64,000 nucleotides of DNA from Maridesulfovibrio frigidus DSM 17176 (lineage in GTDB: Bacteria > Desulfobacterota > Desulfovibrionia > Desulfovibrionales > Desulfovibrionaceae), in the NCBI RefSeq assembly GCF_000711735.1, contig NZ_JONL01000006.1:186001-250000 (forward strand). The letters are read 5' to 3'. A model generated the notes under the pieces. The model did no database searches. It worked only from the letters and a program-made list of their open reading frames with translations, and was not told the origin of the DNA. The position numbers and the translations under genes were made by a program. Shown here piece by piece: positions 26,271 through 37,198 of the stretch (positions within the stretch are counted from its first letter, which is position 1; every line of letters starts with the position of its first letter).

Positions 26271-29200
26271 ATGAATGTAACAGAGGTATTTATTAAACGA
26301 CCAGTTATGACCACTCTTGTGGTTATAGCAATGGTATTTTTCGGTATCGTCGGCTATTTTAAACTGCCTGTAAGTTACCTTCCGGCTGTTGAATTCCCGA
26401 CGCTTCAGGTCACGGCGACTCTCCCCGGTGGTAGTCCGTCTACAATGGCGTCATCTGTTGCCACGCCACTTGAAAAAGAATTTACGTCCATGCCGGGACT
26501 ACGCACAATGAGTTCCGTAAACTCACTTGGGCAGACTCTCGTAACCTTACAGTTCGATCTGGACCGTAACATTGACGGGGCCGCGTCTGACACTCAGGCA
26601 GCTATCTCCCGTGCTAGCGGAAATCTGCCTTCCGACCTCCCGCAACCGCCCTACTATGAAAAGGTAAACCCTGCTGACGACCCTGTTCTATACATGGCGC
26701 TTTGGTCTGACTCTATGCCTATCTACAAGGTTAATGAGTACGTCACGACATTTCTTACCGACTCCATCTCTATGGTCAGCGGTGTTTCAAAAGTTGTCGT
26801 ATATGGTGAATCCAAGCTTGCGGTAAGGGTTCGTGTTAACCCCGAAAAACTTGCAGCATGTGGCATTGATATTGACACCGTCCGTCAGGCTGTCGCGGAA
26901 CAGAATGTTAAAGAGCCTGTAGGTACTCTGGATAACAAGCTGCAATCTGTTACCATTGAAGCTACCGGCCAGCTCAAAACAGCTGAGCAGTTTCTACCGA
27001 TGATTTTCGAATCTGAAGATGGTAGGACAGTGCGCCTATCTGACATTGGAACAGTCGAAAACTCAATTAAAGCCGACAAAACAGGATCATGGGTCAACGG
27101 TAAACGCGCAGTTATCATCGCAATTCAAAAACAGCCGGGTTCCAATACAATTGCGGTTTGTGAAACAATCCTCAGTATGCTCCCGACTATCCGTCAGCAA
27201 ATTCCTGCCGGAATCGATATGAACGTTTTATATGACCGTTCAATCCCAATTAAGGAAGCCGTTGATGATGTGCAGGAAACCCTGCTCCTTGCTGTCTTCT
27301 TTGTTATATGTGTTATCTTTTTCTTCCTGAAAAATATTTCCGCAACTCTCATTGCCGCAATTGCGGTTCCGGTCTCGATTATTTTCACCTTCGCCATTAT
27401 GTTTGTGCTGGGTTATTCTCTGGACACCCTTTCGCTACTGGCCTTGACCCTTTCGGTCGGATTCGTGGTGGATGATGCCGTTGTTATGATCGAGAACGTC
27501 GTGCGCCATCTGGAAATGGGTAAAAAACCTTATGAGGCGGCTCTCGAGGGCGCAAAAGAAATTACCTTCACCATTGTTTCCATGACGTTGTCATTGTCGG
27601 TTGTTTTCATCCCGCTGATGTATATGTCCGGTATCATCGGACGCATTCTGCATGAATTCGCCATGACGATCACAGTCGCCATTCTTGCATCTGGAGTGGT
27701 GTCACTAACACTGACTCCCATGCTCGCAAGCCGTCTTCTGAAACCGGGAAGCAAGATTAACGAGCCTGATAAATTTAACGATTTTCTACTACGCAACTAC
27801 GAACGCTCACTCCATTTTGTAATGCGTCATCGCCGGATGACCATGGGCGTAGCGGGACTGATTCTACTTGCAACCATCCATTTCTTTATGGTTATTCCTA
27901 AAGGATTCCTGCCAACCGATGACATGAGTTACTGTCAGGGTTTTGCGCAGGCCAAGCAGGGAATTTCCTACGAGTCCATGAAAAAGCATATTAGAGCTTT
28001 GGAGCCTATTCTTGCTGTTGATGAAAATATTAAGCATGTGATTATTGTCGCAGGTGTGCCAGTGCTCAATCAGGGTTTTATTTTCCCTATGCTTGTGCCA
28101 CCAAAAGAGCGCGAAATGACCGCGGACGAAGTTGCTAGATCTTTGATGCAAAAGCTTAATAATGATCCGGGAATTGTTACATGGATTCAAAATCCGCCCA
28201 TGATCAGGCTCACAGCTAAAACGTCTAAGAACCTTTATCAGTATACAATTCAAGCACCTGATCAAATGGAGCTGTTCGCCATTGCGCCAAAGTTTGAGCA
28301 GGCTCTTCACTCTATTCCATTTTTGACGGGTGTAAACTCAGATCTACTTGATAACAATCCTGAGCTTTGGGTCAAAATTGATAGAGACAAAGCTTCCTAT
28401 TACGGGGTCACAGCTCACGACATAGAGAACACCCTGAACTCTGCATATTCGGAGCGTAAGGTCTCAACCATTTATGGAGATACGGATCAGTACTGGGTTA
28501 TTCTCGAAGTGCTTCCATTCCATAAAAAAGATCCGCGCAATCTGATGAAGCTGCATGTTAAAAGCAAAAATGGAAAGCTTGTCCGACTTGATAACATTGC
28601 GTCTTTTGAAGAAAAACCCGGCCCTTTGCAGGTTAACCACACAGGCATGCTGCCTTCGGTTACCTACTCATTTAATATAGCCCCCGGTTTTTCATTAAGT
28701 GATGCAACAACGGCCATCAATGGGCTGGCATTAGAACTTCTGCCGGATACAGTTGTTTCAAACTTCGAAGGAACTGCCGACGAATTCCAGAAATCCATGA
28801 GCAGCGTTTTCTTCCTGCTCATGATTGCGATATTTATCATCTTCATTATTCTCGGTATTCTGTATGAAAGTTGGATTCAGCCGATTACCATTATCTCAGG
28901 ACTTCCATCAGCTGCAATCGGCGGGCTCTTAACCCTGACCTTATTCGGTAAGGATCTAGATCTTTTCGGAGTGGTAGGGGTTATCATGCTGATTGGTATC
29001 GTTAAGAAGAACGCAATCATGGTCGTTGACTTCGCACTGGAAGCTGAGGAAAAAGACAATCTCACACCTGAACAGGCGGCAATTAAAGGATCTCTCGAAA
29101 GGTTCAGGCCTATCATGATGACCACAATTGCAGCCATCGCAGGTGCAATGCCGATTGCTCTAGGACTCGGAGCAGGGGCGCAGGCAAGACAGCCAATGGG

Positions 29201-29357
29201 TCTTGCAATCGTGGGTGGACTTATCCTCTCACAAGTTGTAACGCTTTACCTGACCCCTGTGTTCTACACATACATGGATACCTTCCAGAAGTTCCTCTAC
29301 GAAAGAGGCAGAGCAAAACGCGATCTTCTCGGAATCCCACATAAGCACGATAGATAA
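26271..29357 (+). CDS. RND efflux transporter permease (AcrB/MdtB-type)
   Basis: This 1028-residue inner-membrane proton-driven pump has 12 predicted helices and two large periplasmic loops. It shows the HAE1-type N-terminus (FIKRPVMTTLVVIAMVFFG), GGSPSTMASSVATPLE, and the proton-relay helix with VGFVVDDAVVMIENV. GVVGVIMLIGIVKKNAIMVVDFA is in the second half. The organisation adaptor-pump and the sequence resemble multidrug or bile-salt exporters; the substrate cannot be assigned. A terminator follows within 10 bases. Confidence 0.95.
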   Translation: MNVTEVFIKRPVMTTLVVIAMVFFGIVGYFKLPVSYLPAVEFPTLQVTATLPGGSPSTMASSVATPLEKEFTSMPGLRTMSSVNSLGQTLVTLQFDLDRNIDGAASDTQAAISRASGNLPSDLPQPPYYEKVNPADDPVLYMALWSDSMPIYKVNEYVTTFLTDSISMVSGVSKVVVYGESKLAVRVRVNPEKLAACGIDIDTVRQAVAEQNVKEPVGTLDNKLQSVTIEATGQLKTAEQFLPMIFESEDGRTVRLSDIGTVENSIKADKTGSWVNGKRAVIIAIQKQPGSNTIAVCETILSMLPTIRQQIPAGIDMNVLYDRSIPIKEAVDDVQETLLLAVFFVICVIFFFLKNISATLIAAIAVPVSIIFTFAIMFVLGYSLDTLSLLALTLSVGFVVDDAVVMIENVVRHLEMGKKPYEAALEGAKEITFTIVSMTLSLSVVFIPLMYMSGIIGRILHEFAMTITVAILASGVVSLTLTPMLASRLLKPGSKINEPDKFNDFLLRNYERSLHFVMRHRRMTMGVAGLILLATIHFFMVIPKGFLPTDDMSYCQGFAQAKQGISYESMKKHIRALEPILAVDENIKHVIIVAGVPVLNQGFIFPMLVPPKEREMTADEVARSLMQKLNNDPGIVTWIQNPPMIRLTAKTSKNLYQYTIQAPDQMELFAIAPKFEQALHSIPFLTGVNSDLLDNNPELWVKIDRDKASYYGVTAHDIENTLNSAYSERKVSTIYGDTDQYWVILEVLPFHKKDPRNLMKLHVKSKNGKLVRLDNIASFEEKPGPLQVNHTGMLPSVTYSFNIAPGFSLSDATTAINGLALELLPDTVVSNFEGTADEFQKSMSSVFFLLMIAIFIIFIILGILYESWIQPITIISGLPSAAIGGLLTLTLFGKDLDLFGVVGVIMLIGIVKKNAIMVVDFALEAEEKDNLTPEQAAIKGSLERFRPIMMTTIAAIAGAMPIALGLGAGAQARQPMGLAIVGGLILSQVVTLYLTPVFYTYMDTFQKFLYERGRAKRDLLGIPHKHDR

Positions 29358-29392
29358 AAAAAGGGGAAAGCCTAATAAGCTTTCCCCTTTTT
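29355..29392. terminator. Bidirectional terminator after the RND operon
   Basis: A perfect 9-bp stem (GGGGAAAGC and GCTTTCCCC, 7-base loop) is flanked by A residues on one side and five T residues on the other. It sits between the convergent RND and receiver/PPDK_N genes. Confidence 0.93.
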
Positions 29393-29424
29393 AATGCCCT
29401 ACACTTTCCGTTCATAATTTCCTG

Positions 29425-32409
29425 CTATTCACAATCTTTCAGCAAGCAATATTCACTGCTCCCCTTTACCGGCAGAACAACTCCCTGCGAACTTCTACCG
29501 TCTACTTTAATACCTAAAGGAGCCGGTAATCTTATGTGATTCACATACTCTCCCTCTTCCACGACAGGCTGCTCGGAAAACCATTCCCAATCCATTTTGT
29601 TGTCGGCTTTATCCGACACCATGAAATAGTTGATACCAAGTGTCGTTATATTATGGAAAAAGTGTGACCCCTGAGAAGGCTCAACCTTTAGACTTTCAAC
29701 CGAAGTTTCGACTATGGCTGAAACGCCAGAAATGTCGGGCCACTCAACTGGAATTCCAAGCCAATGATCAGCAGAACCCCAGCGCCCCGGTCCAGCTAAA
29801 AGATATTTGCGGTCATTCTTCATCAGCTTGCCATTAAATTTAGCTATCTCAAGCGCTATTTCCCGGGACTTTGCTATATCAAAAACATCCGGCCTTACTA
29901 TAAGGACATCCTCAACATCATTCTTCTCAGAATTACCAAGGGCATGGCTTGAAATGCAAACAGCCCGTTTCAAATCATCATCAGTGATATTCACATGATT
30001 CAAATCTGCTCGCGCACTCATGGGCCGGACTTGCAGCAGGTTAAATTCAGGCTTACGCCCATCATCATACATATTAACGCAAAATTCGATTTCAACAGGT
30101 CCGCCCATACCGTTTTCGGCAAGCAGGAGAACATCCTTCAAAACGGACGAAAGCGGAATGGATTTGTGTTTTAGCACTGGCGCGAACAAGATTACCTTCG
30201 GCCCCGGTACAGAGGCTGTATCTCTGATGCGTCCTTCCTGCACATCGTAAGTTGATGCAAGCATCTGAACAGGCGGGATCTCTTCAAAATCTGCGATATT
30301 CAGCTTCTCTAGATTAGCACCATCATGCAAAGTCCTTATTTCACTGCCATCCATTTTAAGGCCATAAAATGTAGTTTGCGCATTTTTCAGAGAGTCAGCA
30401 ATTGTCGGACATTGCGGTAGAACTTTAGGGTAGCGCGGAGAAAATCTTAAGCATTGCTCACCATCAACAACAGACTTACCAATCCCCAAGGCGATTGATG
30501 CAACGCCATGTTCCGGCTTCATTTTCCCGAATGGATAATAATTGTAGGACTGACCTACACCTGAAATGGCAGGGAAAAAGTAATCACCATATTGCTGCCC
30601 TGCTACCTTCTGAATAATTACAGCCATTTTTTCTTCATCAGTTCGCTGATTCACTCGCTGAGAAAATGATTTGGGAGCTTTATAATATGTGGATGCCCAT
30701 ACAAGTTTGATTGCATCCACAAGCTGCGAAAGCCTTTTTTCGAGATCAGGATGATCATTTGAAATCATGTATGTGCTATATAACCCAGCGTAAGCCTGAT
30801 ACTGGGCATCTTCGAGAAGACTGGAAGAGCGAACTGACAACGGATATTTAACTTCATGTAAATATGCCCAGAGCTGAGCTTCGATCCAGCCGGGAAAGAA
30901 TGCATCTGAAAAGATTTGCGCAACCTCTTTATCGTCCACATCAGCGGACGCAAGGTAGGAGAGGTTATTCATTTCCATGAAATCATCAAAGCCGGATGTT
31001 CCAATGGTCAAAGTCGTTGGAGCAAATATTTTCATTTCCGAATGCTTTTCATGCATCCACGGATTCCGGTTGAGCATTGAGCAAATAAAAGCCAACCCAC
31101 GAGCCTTACCGCCAAGAGATCCCGAACCGATTTTTAAAAATTCTGTCTGCGGATCAAAGTCCTTTGGATTAAACGAAACAAGAACGCCCTGCTGCCTGCG
31201 TCTGCGCCTTGCAGCAATGAGCTTTAGTAAATATTGGCGGTGCGTTTCAACGTCAGGGAAATCCGCATCTTTCAAAGGACGTATTTTATTCGCCAGCCTA
31301 ATCTCCGTTCTTGCATAAAACCAGCGCGAAAAATCATTCTTTTCACAGTGTCGTTTAAAAATATCTTGTGGAATATTACGAAGAATTTTCTCTAATGAGT
31401 ACAAGCTTGATGCTCTGGATATTTCATTTTCATCCAAATCGCGGAAGACAAAATCCCCGAACCCAAGATGTTCTGTAACGAAACTTCGAACTTCCGACAT
31501 CAAGTCAGGTGAGTTTTTATCAACAAAATACGCTGGAATTAGTACAGCCCGCTCAGCATTATCAGGCTCGTTGCTGGCTAGCAGCAATGGAATATCTTTC
31601 CTTTGAGCTTTAATTTCCTTCAAAAGCTCTATTCCAGAACGTCCGTAAAGCTTGCCTTCTTTGGGGAATCTGACGTCAGAAATAACGCCAAGAATATATG
31701 GTTCATACTTTTTGAACAGCTCTAAAGCATGCTCGTATGTGCTTGCAGTCAGGATTTTAGGGCGCGCACGCATGGTCAAAAGCCTGTGCTCAGAGTTTAG
31801 CCCCTCCTCAAGTAATGCCTGAGTCTGCCGGACAAGTTCCTTATAAAGGATAGGTAAAAAGGAGGCCAGATATCTAGGCGAATCCTCAACAACAATAATT
31901 ACTCTAATTCCAACAGCTTCAGTATCATGCTCAACATTCAGCATATCTTCTAAATTCTTAACCATTGCGACCAGCAGTTCAGCATCACCGGACCAAACGA
32001 ATTCACGATCAACCCCATGCATATGCTCAATATCAGATGCCCCGACCTGACGATGACTGAGCATTGCAACCGGAAGCCCCGGAACTTTTTCTTTGATCCT
32101 TCTGCCCATATCAAAACAATTCATATTAGATAGATGTGGCATGATGATTACGAGGTCGAAGCAATTACAGCCTAAAACTTCAAGAGCCTCATCAATATTC
32201 GAAACCCACGTCAGCCGTGGGGGGCTACTTAGGTTAAGCCCTCGATACTCACTGACAATCCTTTCTGAAATTTTACTATCTTCTTCCATAACCCAGGCAT
32301 CATAAGGACTGGATATCAAAAGTATCTCTCTAACCTTAACCTGCATAAGGTCATGATAGAGACTGAATTTACGAGTCTGCTTTCCAGTAAACATATACTT
32401 AGTATCCAT
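29425..32409 (-). CDS. Receiver-domain / PPDK_N (PEP- or pyruvate-binding ATP-grasp) protein of unknown role
   Basis: The 994-residue protein starts with two receiver-like domains. The first (about residues 25-130) lacks the phosphoacceptor Asp (IIMPHLSNM). The second (about 160-310) keeps the acidic pair VVEDS, the Asp in ISDVRFP and a Lys in VDKNSP. Residues about 400-800 match the PPDK N-terminal ATP-grasp fold: GSGSLGGKARGLAFI, YPLSVRSSSLLEDAQ, and EFNLLQVRPM. The phosphohistidine swivel and PEP/pyruvate barrel of true PEP synthase are absent. The ATG at 32409 is preferred; a longer frame from a TTG would run through the gdhA terminator. It may be a regulated ATP-dependent enzyme or sensor, and its substrate is unknown. 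Confidence 0.75.
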   Translation of the reverse strand: MDTKYMFTGKQTRKFSLYHDLMQVKVREILLISSPYDAWVMEEDSKISERIVSEYRGLNLSSPPRLTWVSNIDEALEVLGCNCFDLVIIMPHLSNMNCFDMGRRIKEKVPGLPVAMLSHRQVGASDIEHMHGVDREFVWSGDAELLVAMVKNLEDMLNVEHDTEAVGIRVIIVVEDSPRYLASFLPILYKELVRQTQALLEEGLNSEHRLLTMRARPKILTASTYEHALELFKKYEPYILGVISDVRFPKEGKLYGRSGIELLKEIKAQRKDIPLLLASNEPDNAERAVLIPAYFVDKNSPDLMSEVRSFVTEHLGFGDFVFRDLDENEISRASSLYSLEKILRNIPQDIFKRHCEKNDFSRWFYARTEIRLANKIRPLKDADFPDVETHRQYLLKLIAARRRRRQQGVLVSFNPKDFDPQTEFLKIGSGSLGGKARGLAFICSMLNRNPWMHEKHSEMKIFAPTTLTIGTSGFDDFMEMNNLSYLASADVDDKEVAQIFSDAFFPGWIEAQLWAYLHEVKYPLSVRSSSLLEDAQYQAYAGLYSTYMISNDHPDLEKRLSQLVDAIKLVWASTYYKAPKSFSQRVNQRTDEEKMAVIIQKVAGQQYGDYFFPAISGVGQSYNYYPFGKMKPEHGVASIALGIGKSVVDGEQCLRFSPRYPKVLPQCPTIADSLKNAQTTFYGLKMDGSEIRTLHDGANLEKLNIADFEEIPPVQMLASTYDVQEGRIRDTASVPGPKVILFAPVLKHKSIPLSSVLKDVLLLAENGMGGPVEIEFCVNMYDDGRKPEFNLLQVRPMSARADLNHVNITDDDLKRAVCISSHALGNSEKNDVEDVLIVRPDVFDIAKSREIALEIAKFNGKLMKNDRKYLLAGPGRWGSADHWLGIPVEWPDISGVSAIVETSVESLKVEPSQGSHFFHNITTLGINYFMVSDKADNKMDWEWFSEQPVVEEGEYVNHIRLPAPLGIKVDGRSSQGVVLPVKGSSEYCLLKDCE

Positions 32410-32440
32410 AACCTTTCCGCCCGAATTAAAATTTATTCCA

Positions 32441-32479
32441 CAAAAAAGGGCGAAAAGCGAAAAACGCAATCCGCCCTTT
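32441..32479 (-). terminator. Terminator after gdhA
   Basis: On the minus strand AAAGGGCG pairs with CGCCCTTT around a loop that has its own GCG/CGC pairing. The hairpin is followed by TTTTG, 26 bases past the gdhA stop. Confidence 0.8.
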
Positions 32480-32505
32480 GGGTGTGATTATTATGAAGAA
32501 ACTTT

Positions 32506-34205
<1,700 letters not shown>

Positions 34206-34234
34206 TTGACAATAAGTAAATGCTCATTTACAAA
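34206..34234 (+). promoter_or_regulatory. Promoter for the structured leader upstream of the symporter
   Basis: A consensus TTGACA (34206-34211) and TACAAA (34229-34234) are 17 bases apart. Transcription would begin near 34241, about 240 bases before the first coding start and just before the leader's first paired arm. Confidence 0.6.
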
Positions 34235-34240
34235 TTTACT

Positions 34241-34386
34241 CAATGAACACCAATAGCCCAATATTTTTCTTTTTTAGCTATTTTATATTTACCAGCCCTG
34301 TGGCTTGGTGGTGTTCGCTCGCGTAAATGCAAATTGAAAGAGTTTTCACCTAAGGCCGCAGGCTCTAAGCTCGCGGCCTTTTTTTA
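34241..34386 (+). ncRNA. Candidate structured leader (attenuator or riboswitch-like) or small RNA ending in a terminator
   Basis: The predicted transcript of about 146 nt begins next to GAACACC (34245-34251), which can pair with GGTGTTC (34310-34316). A small AGCC/GGCT hairpin forms at 34294-34304. It ends in an intrinsic terminator at 34352-34386. It matches no RNA family I recognise. Its place just upstream of a transporter pair suggests conditional termination, but an independent sRNA is equally possible. Confidence 0.45.
34352..34386 (+). terminator. Intrinsic terminator inside the symporter leader
   Basis: AAGGCCGC pairs with GCGGCCTT around a loop of about 14 bases and is followed by TTTTT. 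No coding sequence lies between the promoter at 34206 and this hairpin. Confidence 0.85.
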
Positions 34387-34479
34387 TGCCGTCATCCCTA
34401 CTTGAGCCTGTCGACAGAAAATGAAACTTTATTCAAAACAATCTGTTTTTTAAAAAAATAACATTTTGGGGGTATCATC

Positions 34480-34638
34480 ATGATGTTAGGCTTAGGAAGC
34501 GTTGAGATCGCAATGGTCTTCTGGTTGTGCCTATTTGCTTCACTTGGATGTGTTGCTTACGGCATTCTCAACTGGAACAAAAAAGGTAAACCAGATGCAA
34601 CGGCAGTAACTATTGATGTCAAGAAAGGAGACAAATAG
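34480..34638 (+). CDS. Small membrane protein, symporter accessory peptide
   Basis: This is a 52-residue reading frame with one hydrophobic helix (about residues 8-30) and a Lys/Asp-rich tail ending KKGDK. GGGGG lies 9 bases before the ATG. Its stop codon TAG is directly followed by the ATG of the SSS symporter, so the two are surely cotranslated. Short one-helix proteins encoded directly before sodium:solute symporters are a recurring arrangement, and they are thought to assist the transporter. The role here is inferred from position. Confidence 0.8.
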   Translation: MMLGLGSVEIAMVFWLCLFASLGCVAYGILNWNKKGKPDATAVTIDVKKGDK

Positions 34639-36237
34639 ATGGTTACTAAAATTGTCATTATCACCATTTACCTCGCAGTAATTTTCTACCTTGGTTTTAA
34701 GGGATGGCAGTCCACCAAGAAATCCACCGACTACATGCTTGCTGGCAGGCAGATGAACCCATTCATCATGGCAATGTCATACGGTGCAACTTTCGTATCT
34801 ACTTCAGCGATCATCGGTTTCGGCGGCGCAGCCGGACTTTTCGGCTTCCCACTTCTATGGCTCACCCTTGCCACAATCGTAGTCGGTGTTTTCATCGCAA
34901 TGGTTTTCTTTGGAAAAAGAACCAGGCGCATGGGACTAGCACTAGAAAGTCATACCTTCCCCGAGCTTCTCGGCAGACGTTATGATTCTAGATTCATTCA
35001 GGGTTTTGCGGGCGGAATCATATTCCTGTTCATCCCAATCTATGCGGCAGCAGTTCTTATCGGAATTTCTCGCATGATGGAAATTTCTTTCGGTATTCCT
35101 TACGGTACAGCTCTAATCATCATTAGTTTGATTCTCGCGGTTTACGTTATAACAGGCGGCATGAAAGCTGTTATGTATACCGATGCATTTCAGGGATTGA
35201 TCATGGCAGTCATGATGATAATCCTCCTTATAGGTACATACGTAATGCTTGGAGGCGTAACAGAAGCTCATCAGACCTTAACGGACATGATGAATCTAAT
35301 GCCGGAAAAACTCCAAAAAGGTGGAATGATAGGCTGGACGCAAGGAGCACGTTTCGGAACTCCTCTCTGGCTCGTCATATACACAACCATCGTTTACGGT
35401 GTTGGTGTCGGGGTTCTCGCTCAGCCACAGCTAGCAGTTAGATTCATGACAGTACCTTCAGACCGCGAACTTAACCGCGCCGTTCTATATGGTGGAATAT
35501 TCATCCCGCTCATGACTGGTGTAGCTTTCACAGTCGGTGCGCTTTCTAACGCTGTTTTCTATAAGTCACTCGGTAAGATATCCATCGCAGTAGCTGGCGG
35601 AAACATGGATAAGATTATCCCCATGTACATTGAGCAGATGATGCCTTCATGGTTCTCATCTCTATTCCTCTTAGCAATGCTCGCAGCTGGTATGTCCACC
35701 CTATCTTCACAGTACCATGTAGGTGGAACTGCTCTAGGCAGAGACTTCTTCGAAAGATTCGTAAAAGTTTCCAGCGAAAAATCAGTTAAGATCACCCGCA
35801 TAGGTGTAGCAATAACACTTCTTGCAGCCATTGCATGGGCATGGGTTCTTCCTCCGTCCATCATAGCGCGCGCAACGGCATTCTTCTTCGGACTATGTGC
35901 CGCGTCATTCCTTCCCATCTACGTTCTCGGACTGTACTGGAAAGGCATGACAAAGCTAGCTGCTAAAATTTCGCTGGTCGGCGGATTCAGTGCTTCCATG
36001 TTCTGGCTCCTCTTCGTTCATGCGAAGGAAGCAAAGGTCATCGGGCTTTGTAAAATTCTTACAGGTCAGGATACACTCGTTACCAACGCGACCAAAGGAT
36101 CATGGGTATGGTTACTACAGTGGGTTGACCCGAACGTAGTGGCTCTGCCAGTATCCCTTTTACTTGCAATCGGAGTTGCGTTTGTAACAGCTAAAATGGA
36201 CAAAGAGCATCTCAAACTGTGCTGGTCTAACATTTAA
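34639..36237 (+). CDS. Sodium:solute symporter (SSS family)
   Basis: The 532-residue membrane protein has about 13 helices and SSS features: DYMLAGRQMNPFIMAMSYGATFVSTSAIIGFGG near the N-terminus, YVITGGMKAVMYTDAFQG in the middle and MLAAGMSTLSSQYHVGGTALGRD later. These match the PutP/PanF/ActP superfamily, which couples Na+ to uptake of organic acids, pantothenate or proline. The substrate cannot be fixed; a carboxylate is plausible for a sulfate reducer. It forms a two-gene unit with the small membrane peptide and ends at a strong terminator. Confidence 0.92.
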   Translation: MVTKIVIITIYLAVIFYLGFKGWQSTKKSTDYMLAGRQMNPFIMAMSYGATFVSTSAIIGFGGAAGLFGFPLLWLTLATIVVGVFIAMVFFGKRTRRMGLALESHTFPELLGRRYDSRFIQGFAGGIIFLFIPIYAAAVLIGISRMMEISFGIPYGTALIIISLILAVYVITGGMKAVMYTDAFQGLIMAVMMIILLIGTYVMLGGVTEAHQTLTDMMNLMPEKLQKGGMIGWTQGARFGTPLWLVIYTTIVYGVGVGVLAQPQLAVRFMTVPSDRELNRAVLYGGIFIPLMTGVAFTVGALSNAVFYKSLGKISIAVAGGNMDKIIPMYIEQMMPSWFSSLFLLAMLAAGMSTLSSQYHVGGTALGRDFFERFVKVSSEKSVKITRIGVAITLLAAIAWAWVLPPSIIARATAFFFGLCAASFLPIYVLGLYWKGMTKLAAKISLVGGFSASMFWLLFVHAKEAKVIGLCKILTGQDTLVTNATKGSWVWLLQWVDPNVVALPVSLLLAIGVAFVTAKMDKEHLKLCWSNI

Positions 36238-36265
36238 GCTTGAAGCACATAGATACTTATCCAAA

Positions 36266-36316
36266 TAAAAAGGTCCGAAATTTTGCTAATGCAGAATTTC
36301 GGACCTTTTATTTTTC
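36266..36316 (+). terminator. Terminator after the SSS symporter
   Basis: AAGGTCCGAAATTTTGC pairs with GCAGAATTTCGGACCTT (one mismatch) around a 4-base loop and is followed by TTATTTTT. Confidence 0.93.
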
Positions 36317-36340
36317 AATTCGTAACTACTATTTAGTAAT

Positions 36341-36366
36341 CAAAAGCTTTTAATAATGAGCTTTTG
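36341..36366. repeat. 8-bp hairpin CAAAAGCT / AGCTTTTG
   Basis: A perfect 8-bp inverted repeat with a 10-base loop lies 22 bases past the stop of the leftward gene. It may end that transcript, but no T-tract follows on the minus strand. Confidence 0.4.
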
Positions 36367-36388
36367 TTTCAAATAATGATCAGGATTA

Positions 36389-37006
36389 CTATTTTTTCAT
36401 TTTCAATCTATTTTCAGTCTTAGGCATTCTTTTTAGCTCTATCTTATTAATAGGAGGCAAGGAGCAGGAATCGCTGCAACATGTGCCCTGCAAAAAACCC
36501 GTATATGTGTAGAAAATACGTTCTATCTTAGTTCGTCGTTCAGCAGGCAGTGGTTCTCTTTTATAATCCGCTACCATATGAAGAAGATCCTTATAATCGG
36601 GAATAGATCTCATTCCATGAGCAATAGTCTTTCCTGAAATAGCATCAAGCAGAAACGCATCCATAGAATCAGTAATAACAACATATGGAACGGGGCCACC
36701 CTGAAAAAGCTTACCTGCGCATACCGCTTCGCGCTCATAACTTCCCACATCGCCAGCACAGAACATAACGAGAAGAATGGGAAGACCCGCCGTATCGGAA
36801 ATGACCAGGTCGATCATACGGCACATTTCTGCACCATCAATATCAAAACAAAGATCAACTTTCGCCTTTAGTGATTCTTTAGGATAACCGTGTTCTTCCA
36901 CAAGAAGCTTAGCTAAAACCTGACGAAATTCTTCATACGTAGTTTCATCCATTTCTTCGCCGCTCAGGTAATCTCTTAGAGTTCCGCCCATGCTAACTTC
37001 GTGCAT
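36389..37006 (-). CDS. HsdR_N-like protein with degenerate nuclease motif
   Basis: The 205-residue protein resembles stand-alone type I restriction R-subunit N-terminal domains, with the helix RQVLAKLLVEEHGYPKESL followed by the core beta strands. In active nucleases the core reads D...E-x-K. Here the Asp is kept (RMIDLVIS), but the following strand reads LLVMFCAGD with no Glu or Lys. The C-terminus carries a Cys cluster (CCSDSC) and a basic tail. GGAG precedes the ATG. No methyltransferase or specificity gene is near, so it is not a restriction system, and the function is unknown. Confidence 0.6.
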   Translation of the reverse strand: MHEVSMGGTLRDYLSGEEMDETTYEEFRQVLAKLLVEEHGYPKESLKAKVDLCFDIDGAEMCRMIDLVISDTAGLPILLVMFCAGDVGSYEREAVCAGKLFQGGPVPYVVITDSMDAFLLDAISGKTIAHGMRSIPDYKDLLHMVADYKREPLPAERRTKIERIFYTYTGFLQGTCCSDSCSLPPINKIELKRMPKTENRLKMKK

Positions 37007-37198
37007 TCAAATCTCCATAATATATTTTCACATCTAAATTAAGTTCACGTTACTAAGATATAAGCACATTAAATTCTAATGCAACCATCCCCTCCTAAAA
37101 ATATCATTAAATGCAATAGTAAATGTAAATCAAGAATCGTAGTGCACTTCAAGAAAAAATGTCATTCATGCTACAATACTGACAATCAACACTCCAAC

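Noticed and set aside
32410-32469. Longer N-terminus for the receiver/PPDK_N protein, starting at a TTG
   Set aside because: It would translate through the gdhA terminator hairpin, and the ATG at 32409 begins a more typical N-terminus with a GGAAAGG site before it.
36389-37006. A remnant of a type I restriction-modification locus
   Set aside because: The gene has an intact start, ribosome binding site and stop, and no fragments of hsdM or hsdS are found on either side.
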